64,000 nucleotides of DNA from Parvularcula sp. IMCC14364 (GCF_030758415.1 NZ_CP132334.1:1550001-1614000), one strand, 5' to 3'; shown: positions 26,065 through 36,124, numbered from the stretch's first letter. The notes: generated by a model not told the origin, from the sequence alone. Numbers and translations: made by a program.

Positions 26065-28755
26065 ATGTCAAAGAAAATGCTAATCGATGCAAGCCACCGG
26101 GAAGAAACCCGGGTGGCCATGATTTCCGGAGGCAAAGTTGAAGATTTCGATTTTGAATCCCTTTCGAAGAAACCACTAAGAGGCAACATATATCTCGCCC
26201 GGATTACACGGGTAGAACCATCCCTGCAGGCTGCCTTTGTTGAATATGGCGGAAACCGTCACGGCTTTCTTGCCTTCACAGAAATACATTCCGACTATTA
26301 CCAGATACCTGTTTCTGATCGCGAAGCCTTGCGCGACGCAGAAGAACGCGAAGCGGATCTGGCGCAACAGCTAACGGCCCTCACCGGTGATGAAATCGAT
26401 GATGATACACCCGATGACGATGGCATTATAGCCACTCCTTCGGAAGATGATGCTGTGCAGGAAGACGATTCTGAAGACGCGCCAAATGAAGAAGGTACGC
26501 CGGAAGCAAGCACCTCTGACGAGGCTTCAACAGAGCAGGATGATGAGTCTGGAGAGGCTGATAACGCGGCTCTGTTGCATGATGTCCTTGCTGACAAGGA
26601 AGTCTCTGCTGAATTGAATGAGAACACCCCTGAGGCGCAGGATAACGACCAGGAAACTGATGAGTCATCAGATGAAAATGATGATGCTGAAGTCGAAGCC
26701 AACGCCGATGCGGAGAAGAAACCACGTTCCGGTAATGGCAAGTCAGAGGCACGCGAGCGGGCTCGTCTTGAACAGCAATACCAGCAGGCACGGCGCGACC
26801 GGGTCAAGCTTCTCAAAAATTATCGCATTCAGGAAGTTATCAAGCGCCGTCAGATCCTGTTGATTCAGGTCGTAAAAGAAGAGCGCGGCAACAAGGGTGC
26901 TGCAGTCACGACCTATCTTTCACTGGCTGGCAGATATGGCGTTCTGATGCCCAATACTGCCCGCGGCGGCGGCATTTCGCGCAAGATCTCCAATGGCGCC
27001 GATCGAAAGCGCCTCCGCAATGCAATGAATGATTTGAGCATCCCGCAAGGTATGGGGCTCATCATTCGTACCGCTGGAGCAAAGCGGACAAAGTCAGAAA
27101 TCAAGCGCGATTTTGATTACCTTTTGCGCCTGTGGGAGACCATTCGCGATCTGACCATGAAGTCTATCGCCCCTTGTCTGGTATATGAAGAAGCCAGCCT
27201 CATCAAACGCGCCATTCGCGACCTTTATGATAAAGAGATCAGTCAGGTCATCGTTGAAGGCGATGCAGGCTATCGTGAGGCCAAGGACTTCATGAAGATG
27301 CTCATGCCATCTCATGCCAAAAATGTTCAGCCCTACAAGGAAAGGGTCCCCCTCTTCGTCAATTATAAGGTCGAACCGCAGCTTGATGAAATGTATCAGC
27401 CTGTGGTGAAGCTCAAGTCTGGTGGATATCTTGTCATTCAGCAAACCGAAGCGCTGATATCGATCGACGTAAACTCAGGTAAGGCAACCAAAGAGCGCAA
27501 TATTGAAGCAACAGCCTTGCGGACAAATCTCGAAGCCGCCTCTGAAGTTGCCAGACAGTGTCGCCTGCGTGACCTTGCCGGTCTGCTCGTCGTTGATTTT
27601 ATCGATATGGAAGAGAACCGGAACAATCGCAGCGTTGAGAAACGTCTGAAAGATGCCATGAAACCGGATCGTGCCCGTATCCAGTTCGGACGTATTTCCA
27701 ATTTCGGGTTGCTCGAATTGTCCCGCCAACGCCGACGCTCCGGTATTGTGGATGGCACTACGACTGCCTGCCCCACCTGTAATGGCGCAGGTGCCGTTCG
27801 TTCAGAAGAGATGGCTGCCTTGCGCATCCTCCGCTCTATTGAAGAACAGGCGATCAACGGACGGGCTGGGGTGATTTCAGCCGCGACCTCCACGGATGTG
27901 GCACTGTTTATCCTGAACCAGAAACGGGACTGGCTGAATCGCATTGAAGAAACCTATGCGCTCGGTGTTGAAATCGTCGCAGATCCACAAAAAGCCGGCG
28001 ATCAGTTTGACATTGAAAAGCGTGGCCCGGCGCGGGAGATGGATCGTCCGGTCGCCGTCGTAACGGCTGACCTGGCAGAGATACCAGAAATCCCCGATAC
28101 CAGTGATGACTCACCAGAGGCTTCTGGAGATGAGGAAGATAAGCCAGCGCGTAAGCGTCGGCGCAGACGTCGCCGCAAGGGTAACGCCGGCGAAGAAAAC
28201 GGCTCCAGCGAAACAGAGTCTAAATCTGCTTCCGAAGAACCAACGGAAGACCCCGGAGAAGACAACACAACCTCAGGCGACGACGAGGAAGGTGGCCGCA
28301 AGCGGCGTCGGCGCGGTCGACGTGGCGGAAAACGCAACAGACGCAAGCAGGGTGAGGAAAGTTCAGAAGCTCAATCTGATGACAATCAGAAAAATGACAC
28401 TGAAGAACCTTCTGAATCCGATAGTGAAGAGCAGTCTGCGCAAAACAAATCGCCCGTGAGTGATGACGCGGAAACTGTCCCAGATGCTGTGGACCAAGCA
28501 TCTGAGAATTCAGATGTTGTTGAGCCACCCAAAAAACCTCGCAGGAAGTCCACCTCGGCCAGGCAGAAAAAAACTGAAGACAAGTCCTCAGCTGCTTCAA
28601 CTCCCGAGGTTGAAGCCATTCCTGAAGCTGCAAATGACCCTATAGAAGTCCAACCAGCTGAGATTCAGGAGGCACCGCCCTCTGAAGAAAAAGACACGGA
28701 TCCGGACAAGCCCAAGAAAACCGGCTGGTGGTCGAAAGCTCTTGGTCGCTCCTGA
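26065..28755 (+). CDS. rne: Ribonuclease E/G with an acidic insert in the S1 domain
   Basis: RNase E is the main endonuclease of mRNA decay and rRNA processing and scaffolds a degradosome. The 896-residue protein has an S1 domain starting KKPLRGNIYLARITRVEPSLQ (36-56), interrupted by a highly acidic, low-complexity insert (about 86-235), then the 5' sensor/RNase H region, catalytic SIDVNSG (Asp) and LLVVDFIDM (Asp), and the zinc-link CPTCNGAG (C569, C572). The last 220 residues are disordered, with Arg-rich RNA-binding clusters such as KRRRRRRRKGN and a conserved-looking W-rich end (KKTGWWSKALG). A start at ATG 26065 gives the usual MSKKMLIDASH. Confidence 0.96.
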   Translation: MSKKMLIDASHREETRVAMISGGKVEDFDFESLSKKPLRGNIYLARITRVEPSLQAAFVEYGGNRHGFLAFTEIHSDYYQIPVSDREALRDAEEREADLAQQLTALTGDEIDDDTPDDDGIIATPSEDDAVQEDDSEDAPNEEGTPEASTSDEASTEQDDESGEADNAALLHDVLADKEVSAELNENTPEAQDNDQETDESSDENDDAEVEANADAEKKPRSGNGKSEARERARLEQQYQQARRDRVKLLKNYRIQEVIKRRQILLIQVVKEERGNKGAAVTTYLSLAGRYGVLMPNTARGGGISRKISNGADRKRLRNAMNDLSIPQGMGLIIRTAGAKRTKSEIKRDFDYLLRLWETIRDLTMKSIAPCLVYEEASLIKRAIRDLYDKEISQVIVEGDAGYREAKDFMKMLMPSHAKNVQPYKERVPLFVNYKVEPQLDEMYQPVVKLKSGGYLVIQQTEALISIDVNSGKATKERNIEATALRTNLEAASEVARQCRLRDLAGLLVVDFIDMEENRNNRSVEKRLKDAMKPDRARIQFGRISNFGLLELSRQRRRSGIVDGTTTACPTCNGAGAVRSEEMAALRILRSIEEQAINGRAGVISAATSTDVALFILNQKRDWLNRIEETYALGVEIVADPQKAGDQFDIEKRGPAREMDRPVAVVTADLAEIPEIPDTSDDSPEASGDEEDKPARKRRRRRRRKGNAGEENGSSETESKSASEEPTEDPGEDNTTSGDDEEGGRKRRRRGRRGGKRNRRKQGEESSEAQSDDNQKNDTEEPSESDSEEQSAQNKSPVSDDAETVPDAVDQASENSDVVEPPKKPRRKSTSARQKKTEDKSSAASTPEVEAIPEAANDPIEVQPAEIQEAPPSEEKDTDPDKPKKTGWWSKALGRS

Positions 28756-28766
28756 ATCAGAAGCTC

Positions 28767-28802
28767 AGCGTTGAAAGCGCATGACTCTTCGCTTTCAACG
28801 CT
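28767..28802 (+). terminator. 13-bp perfect hairpin after rne
   Basis: AGCGTTGAAAGCG (28767-28779) pairs with CGCTTTCAACGCT (28790-28802) across a 10-nt loop, 12 nt after the rne stop. There is no T run after it, so it may be a processed 3' end or a weak terminator rather than a canonical one. Confidence 0.55.
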
Positions 28803-28883
28803 TGAACCTGTCGTTATTTACACTTTTATATACCGCATAGGACCAGCACATTAGCGCAGACAACAATTAGACCGGAGAAGACC

Positions 28884-30266
28884 GTGTTAAGGCAAAAAAA
28901 ATCCCTTCGTTTTGTATTCATTTTGCCAATCTTTTTTGTGCTCAGTTCCACTGGTGCTTTTGCCCAGTCATTCCTGCGGGATGCAGAGATTGAGCAGTTT
29001 CTGGAGGATTATTCACGACCTCTTTTTGCCGCAGCAGGACTGCCAGCTGAGAGTGTTGGCATTCACCTTATCGGTGACCCGAGTCTCAATGCATTCGTCG
29101 CGAATGGATTGAACATGTATATTTTCACCGGCCTGATCACGGCCGCTGAAATGCCAAACGAGATTGAAGGAGTGATCGCGCACGAAACTGGCCATATGGC
29201 AGGTGGACATCTCCAAAGATCAGATGAGGCCATAAAAGCTGCCAGCCGCCCCATGATGTTGAGTCTTGTCCTTGGTACAGCGGCAATTATCGCCGGGGCA
29301 CCTGATGCGGGCATTGGTATCATCGGCCTTGGCCAGCAGGTTGGGCAGGCAAATTTTCTCAGCTACAGCCGCGGACAGGAATCCCGCGCAGACCAGGCGG
29401 CAATCACTTATCTTGACGAGGTAGGCAGCTCCAGTCAGGGGTTGGTCGACTTCTTCCGCAAGCTGCGAAATCAACAAATCATTACATTCAACCAAGCCAA
29501 CCCTTATTATCAGACCCACCCTCTGGCCAATAGCCGAATGACAGCCCTTGAAGCCCGTGTTCAGGAGTCAGAGAACCTTGAAAACGTCGATACTGAGGAA
29601 GAAATACTCCGGTTGAAAATGGTTCAGGCGAAGATCCATGGCTTCCTGCAGAACTCGCAGACAACGTTGCGCCAGTATCCGTTGGCGAACACATCCGCCC
29701 CCGCCCGTTATGCCCGCGCGGTCGCATATTATCGCAGCTCCAACCTCGCGGCAGGCCTTCGCGAAATCGACAGCCTCATAGCCGAACAACCTGACAATCC
29801 ATTCTTTTTTGAACTCAAAGGGCAAATGCTTTTTGAGCACGGCAAAATTGCCCAGTCAGTTGCGCCACATAAGCGGTCCTCGGAACTGGCCCCTCAATAT
29901 GCGTTGCTGAAGGTCAATCATGCCCGCGCCCTCGTCGCTCTGGAGCAGGAAGGGCCGCTGTCCGAGGCCATTGATATTCTGAAACTTGCCCTGAACATGG
30001 AACCTGACAACATCTTTGGCTGGACGGAACTTGCTCGTGCTTACAGTGCTGTCGGCCGGGATGACCTTGCCGCGTTTGCCACGGCAGAAGCGTATTTCAA
30101 TGCTGGCGTCCCGCATGAGGCGCATCGCTTTGCGACACGCGCCAGAAAAATGCTCAATGAGCAAACGCCCGAATGGCGCCAGGCAAATGACATTATCCGG
30201 GCAACAGCCGAAGACGCGGCCAGATTCCAGCGGCGCAACCCTGACCCCGGTGGCCGACGCGGATGA
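28884..30266 (+). CDS. M48 family metalloprotease with TPR repeats (BepA-like)
   Basis: The 460-residue protein has a signal peptide (1-28, ending AFAQ), an M48 zinc protease domain with HETGH (100-104) and a downstream QESRADQAA segment carrying the third ligand, and a C-terminal tetratricopeptide region (about 265-430). This matches the BepA/YfgC type, which checks outer-membrane protein assembly in the periplasm. The start is GTG 28884 with GGAGAAG 6 nt upstream. The gene precedes a DsbA-like protein, which fits a periplasmic quality-control role; both may share a transcript (100-nt gap). Confidence 0.88.
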   Translation: MLRQKKSLRFVFILPIFFVLSSTGAFAQSFLRDAEIEQFLEDYSRPLFAAAGLPAESVGIHLIGDPSLNAFVANGLNMYIFTGLITAAEMPNEIEGVIAHETGHMAGGHLQRSDEAIKAASRPMMLSLVLGTAAIIAGAPDAGIGIIGLGQQVGQANFLSYSRGQESRADQAAITYLDEVGSSSQGLVDFFRKLRNQQIITFNQANPYYQTHPLANSRMTALEARVQESENLENVDTEEEILRLKMVQAKIHGFLQNSQTTLRQYPLANTSAPARYARAVAYYRSSNLAAGLREIDSLIAEQPDNPFFFELKGQMLFEHGKIAQSVAPHKRSSELAPQYALLKVNHARALVALEQEGPLSEAIDILKLALNMEPDNIFGWTELARAYSAVGRDDLAAFATAEAYFNAGVPHEAHRFATRARKMLNEQTPEWRQANDIIRATAEDAARFQRRNPDPGGRRG

Positions 30267-30366
30267 TTGTCGCCTTTTCACATTAACGTGTATATGCAAT
30301 AGCGACTTTTTCTCACCACAAATTTTGCCTACATCTTGCACAGGTCTAAGCACGCAGGGTTATATC

Positions 30367-31152
30367 ATGAGTAAATTCAAAACATTCACCGCCCTCTCAG
30401 CCGTTCTTGTGGCAGCAGCTGCCCTCGGCACTTCTGTAATATCTGGCTCACAGGCGCAATTTTCCGGGAAAGATCAGGACCGGGCTGCCCTGGAAGAGAC
30501 CATTCGCACCTACATTCTCGAAAATCCTGAAATCATTGCTCAGGCTCTGGACCGTTATGCTGAACAGGAAGCGCTGTTCGAAGAGGCGCGCATTCAGGAA
30601 AACCTCTCAGGACACCTTCCTGCACTGCTTGGCAGCGAAGATGGATATATCATGGGCGCCCAGGGCGATGCTGCAAAGGTCGCCGTGATAGAACTCTTTG
30701 ACTACCATTGTGGATATTGCAAAAGCGCCGCGGATTACGTCGCCAAGATGATTGAAACGGAAGATGATGTTCAGTTCGTCTTCCGTGAGCTGCCGATATT
30801 GCGTGAAGAGTCGGAATATGCCGCCAAGATTGCCCTCGCCGCTCGGGAACAGGGCCGTTACAGCGATTTGCATTTTGCCCTGATGGATGCTTCTGGCTTG
30901 CTGGATGAAAAACGGATCGACGATATTGCAAAAAAGGCCGGCCTAAATCTTGGGTCTCTTCATTCAAGCCGTGACTCAGCAGCTCTGGATGAGGTTCTCG
31001 AACGCACGCTTGAAATTGCCATAGACATTGGCCTCACCGGCACGCCCTCTTTTATCGTGGCTTCCACTGATGGCGCGTACACCCGCATCATCCCTTACTG
31101 GGATGCTCAGGAGCTGGAAGAAGCAATCGAAGAAGCGCGTAACGCCAGCTGA
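30367..31152 (+). CDS. DsbA-family periplasmic thiol oxidoreductase
   Basis: The 261-residue protein has a signal peptide (about 1-31), an N-terminal helical stretch (ETIRTYILENPEIIAQAL, typical of ScsC/BdbD-like members), and a thioredoxin fold with active-site CGYC (C115, C118) and a cis-Pro loop GTPSFIV. It belongs to the DsbA family and could form or isomerise disulfides in exported proteins. The N-terminal extension resembles disulfide isomerases that oligomerise through it. Longer in-frame starts (30016) run through the upstream M48 gene and were rejected. It overlaps the next gene (TGATG). Confidence 0.88.
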   Translation: MSKFKTFTALSAVLVAAAALGTSVISGSQAQFSGKDQDRAALEETIRTYILENPEIIAQALDRYAEQEALFEEARIQENLSGHLPALLGSEDGYIMGAQGDAAKVAVIELFDYHCGYCKSAADYVAKMIETEDDVQFVFRELPILREESEYAAKIALAAREQGRYSDLHFALMDASGLLDEKRIDDIAKKAGLNLGSLHSSRDSAALDEVLERTLEIAIDIGLTGTPSFIVASTDGAYTRIIPYWDAQELEEAIEEARNAS

Positions 31153-31577
31153 TGCAAAACGCGCCTCTCGTTCCATTCCATCTCGCTTTTCCCGTAGATG
31201 ACCTGGAAGCCGCCGAGGCATTCTATACGACCGTGATCGGTTGCAGAACAGGGCGACGCTCCGACAAGTGGATAGATTTCGACTTTTTTGGTCATCAGGT
31301 TGTCGCGCACCTCTCTAATTCAGCGCAAAACGAATCAACCAACCTTGTAGATGGTGAAAACGTGCCTGTCAGGCACTTTGGTCTCGTTCTGGACAGGCCT
31401 CACTGGCAGGCTCTCAAAGAGCGAATCGAAAAGAGTGAGACCAACTGGCTGGTCAGGCCGCAGATTCGCTTTGAGGGACAAACGGGAGAACAAGGCACCT
31501 TTTTCGTTGCTGACCCGTGCGGGAATGCACTGGAATTCAAGTATTTTGATGATCCGGAGCAGATTTTCCGGACCTGA
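31152..31577 (+). CDS. VOC-family (glyoxalase/bleomycin resistance-like) protein
   Basis: The 141-residue protein has both halves of the vicinal-oxygen-chelate fold: VPFHLAFPVDDLEAAEAFY with a metal His in the first half and VRHFGLVLDRPHW plus a terminal DPCGNALEFKYF with a metal Glu in the second. Small VOC proteins of this type bind divalent metal, but substrates differ widely and none can be assigned. Its ATG overlaps the upstream stop codon (TGATG), so it is translated with the DsbA-like gene. Confidence 0.8.
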   Translation: MQNAPLVPFHLAFPVDDLEAAEAFYTTVIGCRTGRRSDKWIDFDFFGHQVVAHLSNSAQNESTNLVDGENVPVRHFGLVLDRPHWQALKERIEKSETNWLVRPQIRFEGQTGEQGTFFVADPCGNALEFKYFDDPEQIFRT

Positions 31578-31778
31578 AACCGTCAGCCAGCCGTGTCGCC
31601 TCCCCCCTGTTGGTTAACGCAAACCCTAGCGGCAACATGGATGTGTCAAAAGGGTAACACTTTTCCCGAATGTAATGATTAACCCTCTTCTCCCCTTGTG
31701 TAAATTTTCAGAAACCTTACCGTCGCGATGGGTTATACCACGGGTTTAATTCGTAACAACGCAACTTAAGAGGATAAA

Positions 31779-34700
31779 ATGGGTACTCTAGACCTTAAAA
31801 AGTGGCTCCTGGGCTCCACTCTGCTGATCGGGGCATCAGCGGTGGCATTTGCACCAGCAGCCTATGCACAGGGCGTAAGCTCAGACGGCGTTGCCGTTAT
31901 CGATTCAGATGACGAAGATGAAGCTGATGATGATGACCAGGACACGGTTGTTGTTACAGGTTCTCGCATTAAGCGTGATGGCTTTTCTTCAGCATCTCCT
32001 ATTCAGGTTATCGACGGCGAATTGGCTCGCGACATTGGTTTGATTGATGCTGCTGATTTGGTTCAACAGTCTAACGTGGCACAAGGCCAGCAAATCGACC
32101 TCGGCCTGTCCTCTTCAGCCGGTCTTGCCGTTCAGGACAACATCTCCGGACCTGGCGCTGCCAACCTTAACCTTCGCGGTTTGAATGCAAATCGTACTCT
32201 GGTTCTTGTAAACGGTCGACGTCTCGCTCCTTCAGGTGTGCGTGGCGCTCCTTCAGGACAAGATGTAAACCTCATTCCGGGCAGCTTGATTGAACGTGTT
32301 GAGATACTTCTCGATGGCGCGTCCTCAATCTACTCTTCAGATGCTGTTGCTGGTGTTGCAAACTATATCCTTCGCTCAGAGTTCGATGGCGTTGAATTCG
32401 ATGCTTTCTACACGTATCCAGAACTTGGTGGTGGTGAGGCAGGTCAACAACAAGTGTACACAGGTACTTTTGGTGTTAGCAACGACCGTGCATTCTTGTC
32501 GGCTGCTATCGAATACTCCCAAATTCAGAACGTTACTCGCGAACAGTTTGGTGATTTCTATGAAGCATTCGATACTTGTTCTCGTACGTTCATGCGTGGT
32601 GCTAGCGGCACAATCTACGACGAGCGTTGCGGCAACGGCACAATCGGCGCAGGCGTACTTCAGTCACCATTCGGTTTTCTAATCTTTGACGAGAACGCTA
32701 ACGAACCAGGTCTTCCGCCGGGCTACCGCCGTGCAGTAATTAACGCGCAGACACTTTTCCCAAGCAGTACAGACCTCCTGATCCACCCTGAGAATCAGGA
32801 CGATAGTATTTCACCTGATTTCCGCAGGACGACTGCTTATCTGACTGGTGAATATGACCTGTATGCTCTTGGTAATGCATCTGCATATTTCGAGGGTTCT
32901 TACGCCTTCCGTGAAACAACTGACGTTGGTTCCGGACAAGACAGTATCCCCATTCCTGGCGCTTATCCATTGAACCCATTCAATGATGTGCTTCCTGAAG
33001 ATATTGCTGCTGTAAATCTGTTCTTTACCTCACAGGTAACAACAGAGACAGACGTTGACCAAAGCCGGGTTACATTCGGGCTTAAAGGCGATAATCAGTT
33101 CTTCAACAAGATTGGTGATCTGAACGACTGGACTTATGATGGTTACATCAGCTACAGCCGCTCAGAAGGTACTGACCTGATTACCGGTTTGCTTGCTGGT
33201 GATAGGGTCATTCGCACACTCGAAGGTACAACTGAGGATCCAAATTCCGGTGCTCTTACCTGTGACCCTCTTGTTCTTGATGATGATTTCTCAGGCGGCT
33301 TCCCAAGCTTCCCGTGCTTTGTGGCCGACTTCTTCGACCCATTCTTCATCGCGAATGGCCGTTTTGAAGACGAACAGCTGAACCGTTACTTCTTCCCAAC
33401 CCGGTTCTCTCGGACTGTTCTGCAGCAAACACTGATTAACGGCTTCACAACAGGTAATCTTGCCAAGCTTCCAGCGGGTAATCTTGCGGCAGTTATCGGT
33501 TTTGAATTCCGTGAAGATGAAATCGAAACCCAGGTAGATCGTGCTGCTTCTGGTAACGAACTTGTCAATGACTTTATTGACTTGGGTGCTAACGGTCGAC
33601 GCTCACTGATCGAAATCTTTGGTGAAGTCGAAATTCCACTTATCGCCGACAAGCGTTTGGCGGAAGAGTTGACCATTAACCTGTCAGGTCGCTGGACTGA
33701 AGAAGAAAACTTCGGTGCTCAAATGACATATAAGGTTAATGCCATTTATGCTCCAACAGACTGGCTGACATTCCGTGGTACTTACGGCACTTCCTTCCGC
33801 GCACCGGACGTTGGCGAGCAGTTTGGCTCTAACGTGGCTGACTTCTCATCTCTTCGTGGCGCTGGCGACCCGTGTCTGACCCCTGGTATTGCCTTCGAAG
33901 CTGTCGATAGTGATAACGATCCAAACACTCCAGTTGATCGTATCTATAATCCAGACCTCGACCCTCGTGACCCTGAGCTATTGCGTCAGTGTCGTGAAGG
34001 TGGTGGACCAAACGGATTTGTCGGAGTTGATCCAACCAACTTTGGTGTACAGGGCGCGGGAACCAATAACCTCGTATTCCTTGGTGTCGGTACTCTGGTA
34101 ACAGAAGGCGCAAGCCAAAATCTTTCACCAGAGACATCTACAGCATCTACAGCTGGTTTTGTTATCGATAAGAATAATATTGGCCCACTTGATGCCTTCA
34201 GTTTCTCTGCAACTTATTTTGATATTTTGATTGAAGATGAGGTTGTAGAGCTTGGTGAAAACTTTATCATCAATGACTGCTACGATGCTGTTGGTGGACT
34301 TGATACTGATACATGTTCACTGTTCACGCGTGATGCGAATACTGGCTTTATCACACAGGTTGATAACCTGCTGATTAACCAGGATTCACGGTCAACTCGT
34401 GGTGTCGATATGGCCCTGCAACTTCAGGAAGAGTTCTCTCTGCCGAAATTCAAGCAGCCATTTGACTTTACACTCATTGGTAACGTGACACGTGTTCTTG
34501 AGCAGGAAGAGCTGCTGGGTACACCTGGCGCAGCTACCTTGGACGATGATCTTGGCGAGCATGGTAACCCACGCTGGCGTGGTAATGTGACAGGTATTCT
34601 CGGTTACGATAACTGGAATTTCCTGTGGAGAACACGCTATGTGGACAGCACATACGAGAGTAATGTTGATCCTATCGACGAAGATACAAGTTTCTTCAGC

Positions 34701-34925
34701 CCTTGCTTGCAAGCAGGCGAAACAGCTTGTGAGTTCTACGATACGGCTGAGCCTTACTTTGTCCATGACTTGACAGCTGCCTACCGCGGTGATGGCTTTG
34801 CATTGCGTGCTGGTATCAATAATGTCGAAGATGAGCAGCCACCGCTCGCCAACGTACCATTCCGTGGTGTTGGTTATGATATTGGTGGACGTACTTACTT
34901 CTTCAACGTCACCAAAGCATTCTAA
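31779..34925 (+). CDS. TonB-dependent outer-membrane receptor (1048 aa)
   Basis: The protein has a signal peptide (about 1-30, ending AYAQ), an acidic stretch (DSDDEDEADDDDQD, 42-55), a TonB-box-like DTVVVTGSRIKRDGF, a plug domain with NLNLRGLNANRTLVLVNGRR and GASSIYSSDAVAGVANYIL, and a large beta barrel ending in Phe (FNVTKAF). Energy from TonB-ExbBD drives uptake through it. The ligand cannot be told; no regulator or transporter is adjacent. Codon use is rich in GGT, GTT and GCT, unlike neighbours, a sign of high expression. Cys pairs occur in extracellular loops. A strong terminator follows. Confidence 0.93.
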   Translation: MGTLDLKKWLLGSTLLIGASAVAFAPAAYAQGVSSDGVAVIDSDDEDEADDDDQDTVVVTGSRIKRDGFSSASPIQVIDGELARDIGLIDAADLVQQSNVAQGQQIDLGLSSSAGLAVQDNISGPGAANLNLRGLNANRTLVLVNGRRLAPSGVRGAPSGQDVNLIPGSLIERVEILLDGASSIYSSDAVAGVANYILRSEFDGVEFDAFYTYPELGGGEAGQQQVYTGTFGVSNDRAFLSAAIEYSQIQNVTREQFGDFYEAFDTCSRTFMRGASGTIYDERCGNGTIGAGVLQSPFGFLIFDENANEPGLPPGYRRAVINAQTLFPSSTDLLIHPENQDDSISPDFRRTTAYLTGEYDLYALGNASAYFEGSYAFRETTDVGSGQDSIPIPGAYPLNPFNDVLPEDIAAVNLFFTSQVTTETDVDQSRVTFGLKGDNQFFNKIGDLNDWTYDGYISYSRSEGTDLITGLLAGDRVIRTLEGTTEDPNSGALTCDPLVLDDDFSGGFPSFPCFVADFFDPFFIANGRFEDEQLNRYFFPTRFSRTVLQQTLINGFTTGNLAKLPAGNLAAVIGFEFREDEIETQVDRAASGNELVNDFIDLGANGRRSLIEIFGEVEIPLIADKRLAEELTINLSGRWTEEENFGAQMTYKVNAIYAPTDWLTFRGTYGTSFRAPDVGEQFGSNVADFSSLRGAGDPCLTPGIAFEAVDSDNDPNTPVDRIYNPDLDPRDPELLRQCREGGGPNGFVGVDPTNFGVQGAGTNNLVFLGVGTLVTEGASQNLSPETSTASTAGFVIDKNNIGPLDAFSFSATYFDILIEDEVVELGENFIINDCYDAVGGLDTDTCSLFTRDANTGFITQVDNLLINQDSRSTRGVDMALQLQEEFSLPKFKQPFDFTLIGNVTRVLEQEELLGTPGAATLDDDLGEHGNPRWRGNVTGILGYDNWNFLWRTRYVDSTYESNVDPIDEDTSFFSPCLQAGETACEFYDTAEPYFVHDLTAAYRGDGFALRAGINNVEDEQPPLANVPFRGVGYDIGGRTYFFNVTKAF

Positions 34926-34947
34926 TCTTGGTTTCAAGTTAAACGAG

Positions 34948-34978
34948 AAAGCGGCCCCTTCTGGGGCCGCTTTTTTTT
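34948..34978 (+). terminator. Intrinsic terminator of the TonB-dependent receptor gene
   Basis: AAAGCGGCCCC (34948-34958) pairs with GGGGCCGCTTT (34963-34973) over a 4-nt loop, and the T tract runs to 34978. Canonical rho-independent terminator, 22 nt past the stop codon. Confidence 0.95.
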
Positions 34979-35026
34979 AGCATTTTTCAAGGCGACTGAG
35001 GCCAACCCCGGTAGGGTCAAGGTTTA

Positions 35027-35797
35027 CTAGATCAGTCCTGCCAATGGGGAGGATGGGTCTGCGTACATTTTTCTTGGCATTCTGCCAGCAAGGTATGCCT
35101 CTCTCCCCGCTATGACAGCATGGCGCATGGCACTTGCCATTTTCACCGGGTCTCTGGCTTCTGCGATTGCGGTGTTCATCAGCACGCCATCACAACCAAG
35201 TTCCATAGCTATCGCAGCGTCAGAAGCTGTGCCAACACCCGCATCTACCAGCACAGGCACCTTGGCTTGCTCGACGATGAGCCTGATATTGACCGGGTTT
35301 TGTATGCCAAGGCCTGAACCTATCGGCGCTCCAAGTGGCATGATGGCACAGCATCCGGCATCTTCCAGGCGGCGCGCATACACCGGATCATCCGTACAAT
35401 ACACCATGACCTCAAAACCGTCTTTGATCAGGAGTTCCGCAGCGCGCAGTGTTTCCTGCATATCAGGATACAGCGTTTTCTTGTCTGAAAGCACTTCAAG
35501 CTTGACCAGCTTCCACCCCCCTGCCTCACGCGCAAGACGCAATGTCCGGATGGCATCTTCGGCGGTAAAACAGCCCGCCGTATTAGGCAGATAGGTATAC
35601 TTCTCCGGGTCCACATAATCGACAAGCATTGGCTTGTCTTTATCCGTCAGGTTAACCCGCCGCACAGCGACGGTGACGATCTCGGCACCCGCGGCCTCAG
35701 CCGCCGCTGCGTTCTCCGCATAATCCTTGTATTTTCCGGTGCCGATAATCAGCCGCGATGAAAATGTTCTGCCGGCAATTTCAAACGTATCGCTCAT
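35027..35797 (-). CDS. thiG: Thiazole synthase
   Basis: ThiG joins deoxyxylulose-5-phosphate, dehydroglycine and ThiS-borne sulfur to make the thiamine thiazole. The 256-residue TIM-barrel protein shows [51 protein letters not shown] (Schiff-base Lys region), [15 protein letters not shown] and [20 protein letters not shown]. Length is normal. It is 3 nt downstream of thiS, forming a two-gene thiSG operon. Other thiamine genes (thiC, thiE, thiO or thiH) are not in the window, and no TPP riboswitch is visible upstream of thiS. Confidence 0.97.
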   Translation of the reverse strand: MSDTFEIAGRTFSSRLIIGTGKYKDYAENAAAAEAAGAEIVTVAVRRVNLTDKDKPMLVDYVDPEKYTYLPNTAGCFTAEDAIRTLRLAREAGGWKLVKLEVLSDKKTLYPDMQETLRAAELLIKDGFEVMVYCTDDPVYARRLEDAGCCAIMPLGAPIGSGLGIQNPVNIRLIVEQAKVPVLVDAGVGTASDAAIAMELGCDGVLMNTAIAEARDPVKMASAMRHAVIAGREAYLAGRMPRKMYADPSSPLAGLI

Positions 35798-35800
35798 GCC

Positions 35801-36010
35801 TCACCCTCCCCCAACAAACTGGACAATTTCAAGCTGATCTCCTTCATGCAGTGTGGTCGATTGAAAAGCTGACTTGGGTACAATCTCACGATTTCTTTCT
35901 ACGGCGATTTTAGTTGGCTTCAATTCCAGCTGCGCAAGAAGATCACTCAACGTCAGACCTGCCTTCAGACTGCTTAGCGTACCATTCACGGAAATGTGGA
36001 TTTCTGACAA
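35801..36010 (-). CDS. thiS: Sulfur carrier protein ThiS
   Basis: The 69-residue ubiquitin-like protein ends in QFVGGG, with the C-terminal Gly-Gly that is adenylated and thiocarboxylated to carry sulfur to ThiG. The start is TTG 36010 ([10 protein letters not shown]) with AAGGA 8 nt upstream; no ATG fits. It lies directly before thiG. Weak TTG initiation fits a protein needed in modest amounts. It is divergent from aroQ, leaving 114 nt for both promoters. Confidence 0.92.
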   Translation of the reverse strand: MSEIHISVNGTLSSLKAGLTLSDLLAQLELKPTKIAVERNREIVPKSAFQSTTLHEGDQLEIVQFVGGG

Positions 36011-36124
36011 TGTACAATCCTTCCGGGTATTATCCCCTGAATTTTCATACCATGACCTAGCAATCCTCTGTTAGGATACAAGTCTTATGGTTCGGATTTC
36101 CGCAGCCACCGTCAAAGGGTTAAT

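Noticed and set aside
26298-26816. Antisense long frames in rne
   Set aside because: Ser/Ala-rich frames opposite the acidic RNase E insert are shadows caused by GAA/GAT codons, with no ribosome site.
35801-36124. TPP riboswitch upstream of thiS
   Set aside because: The short gap lacks the conserved CUGAGA and ACCUGA-type elements.
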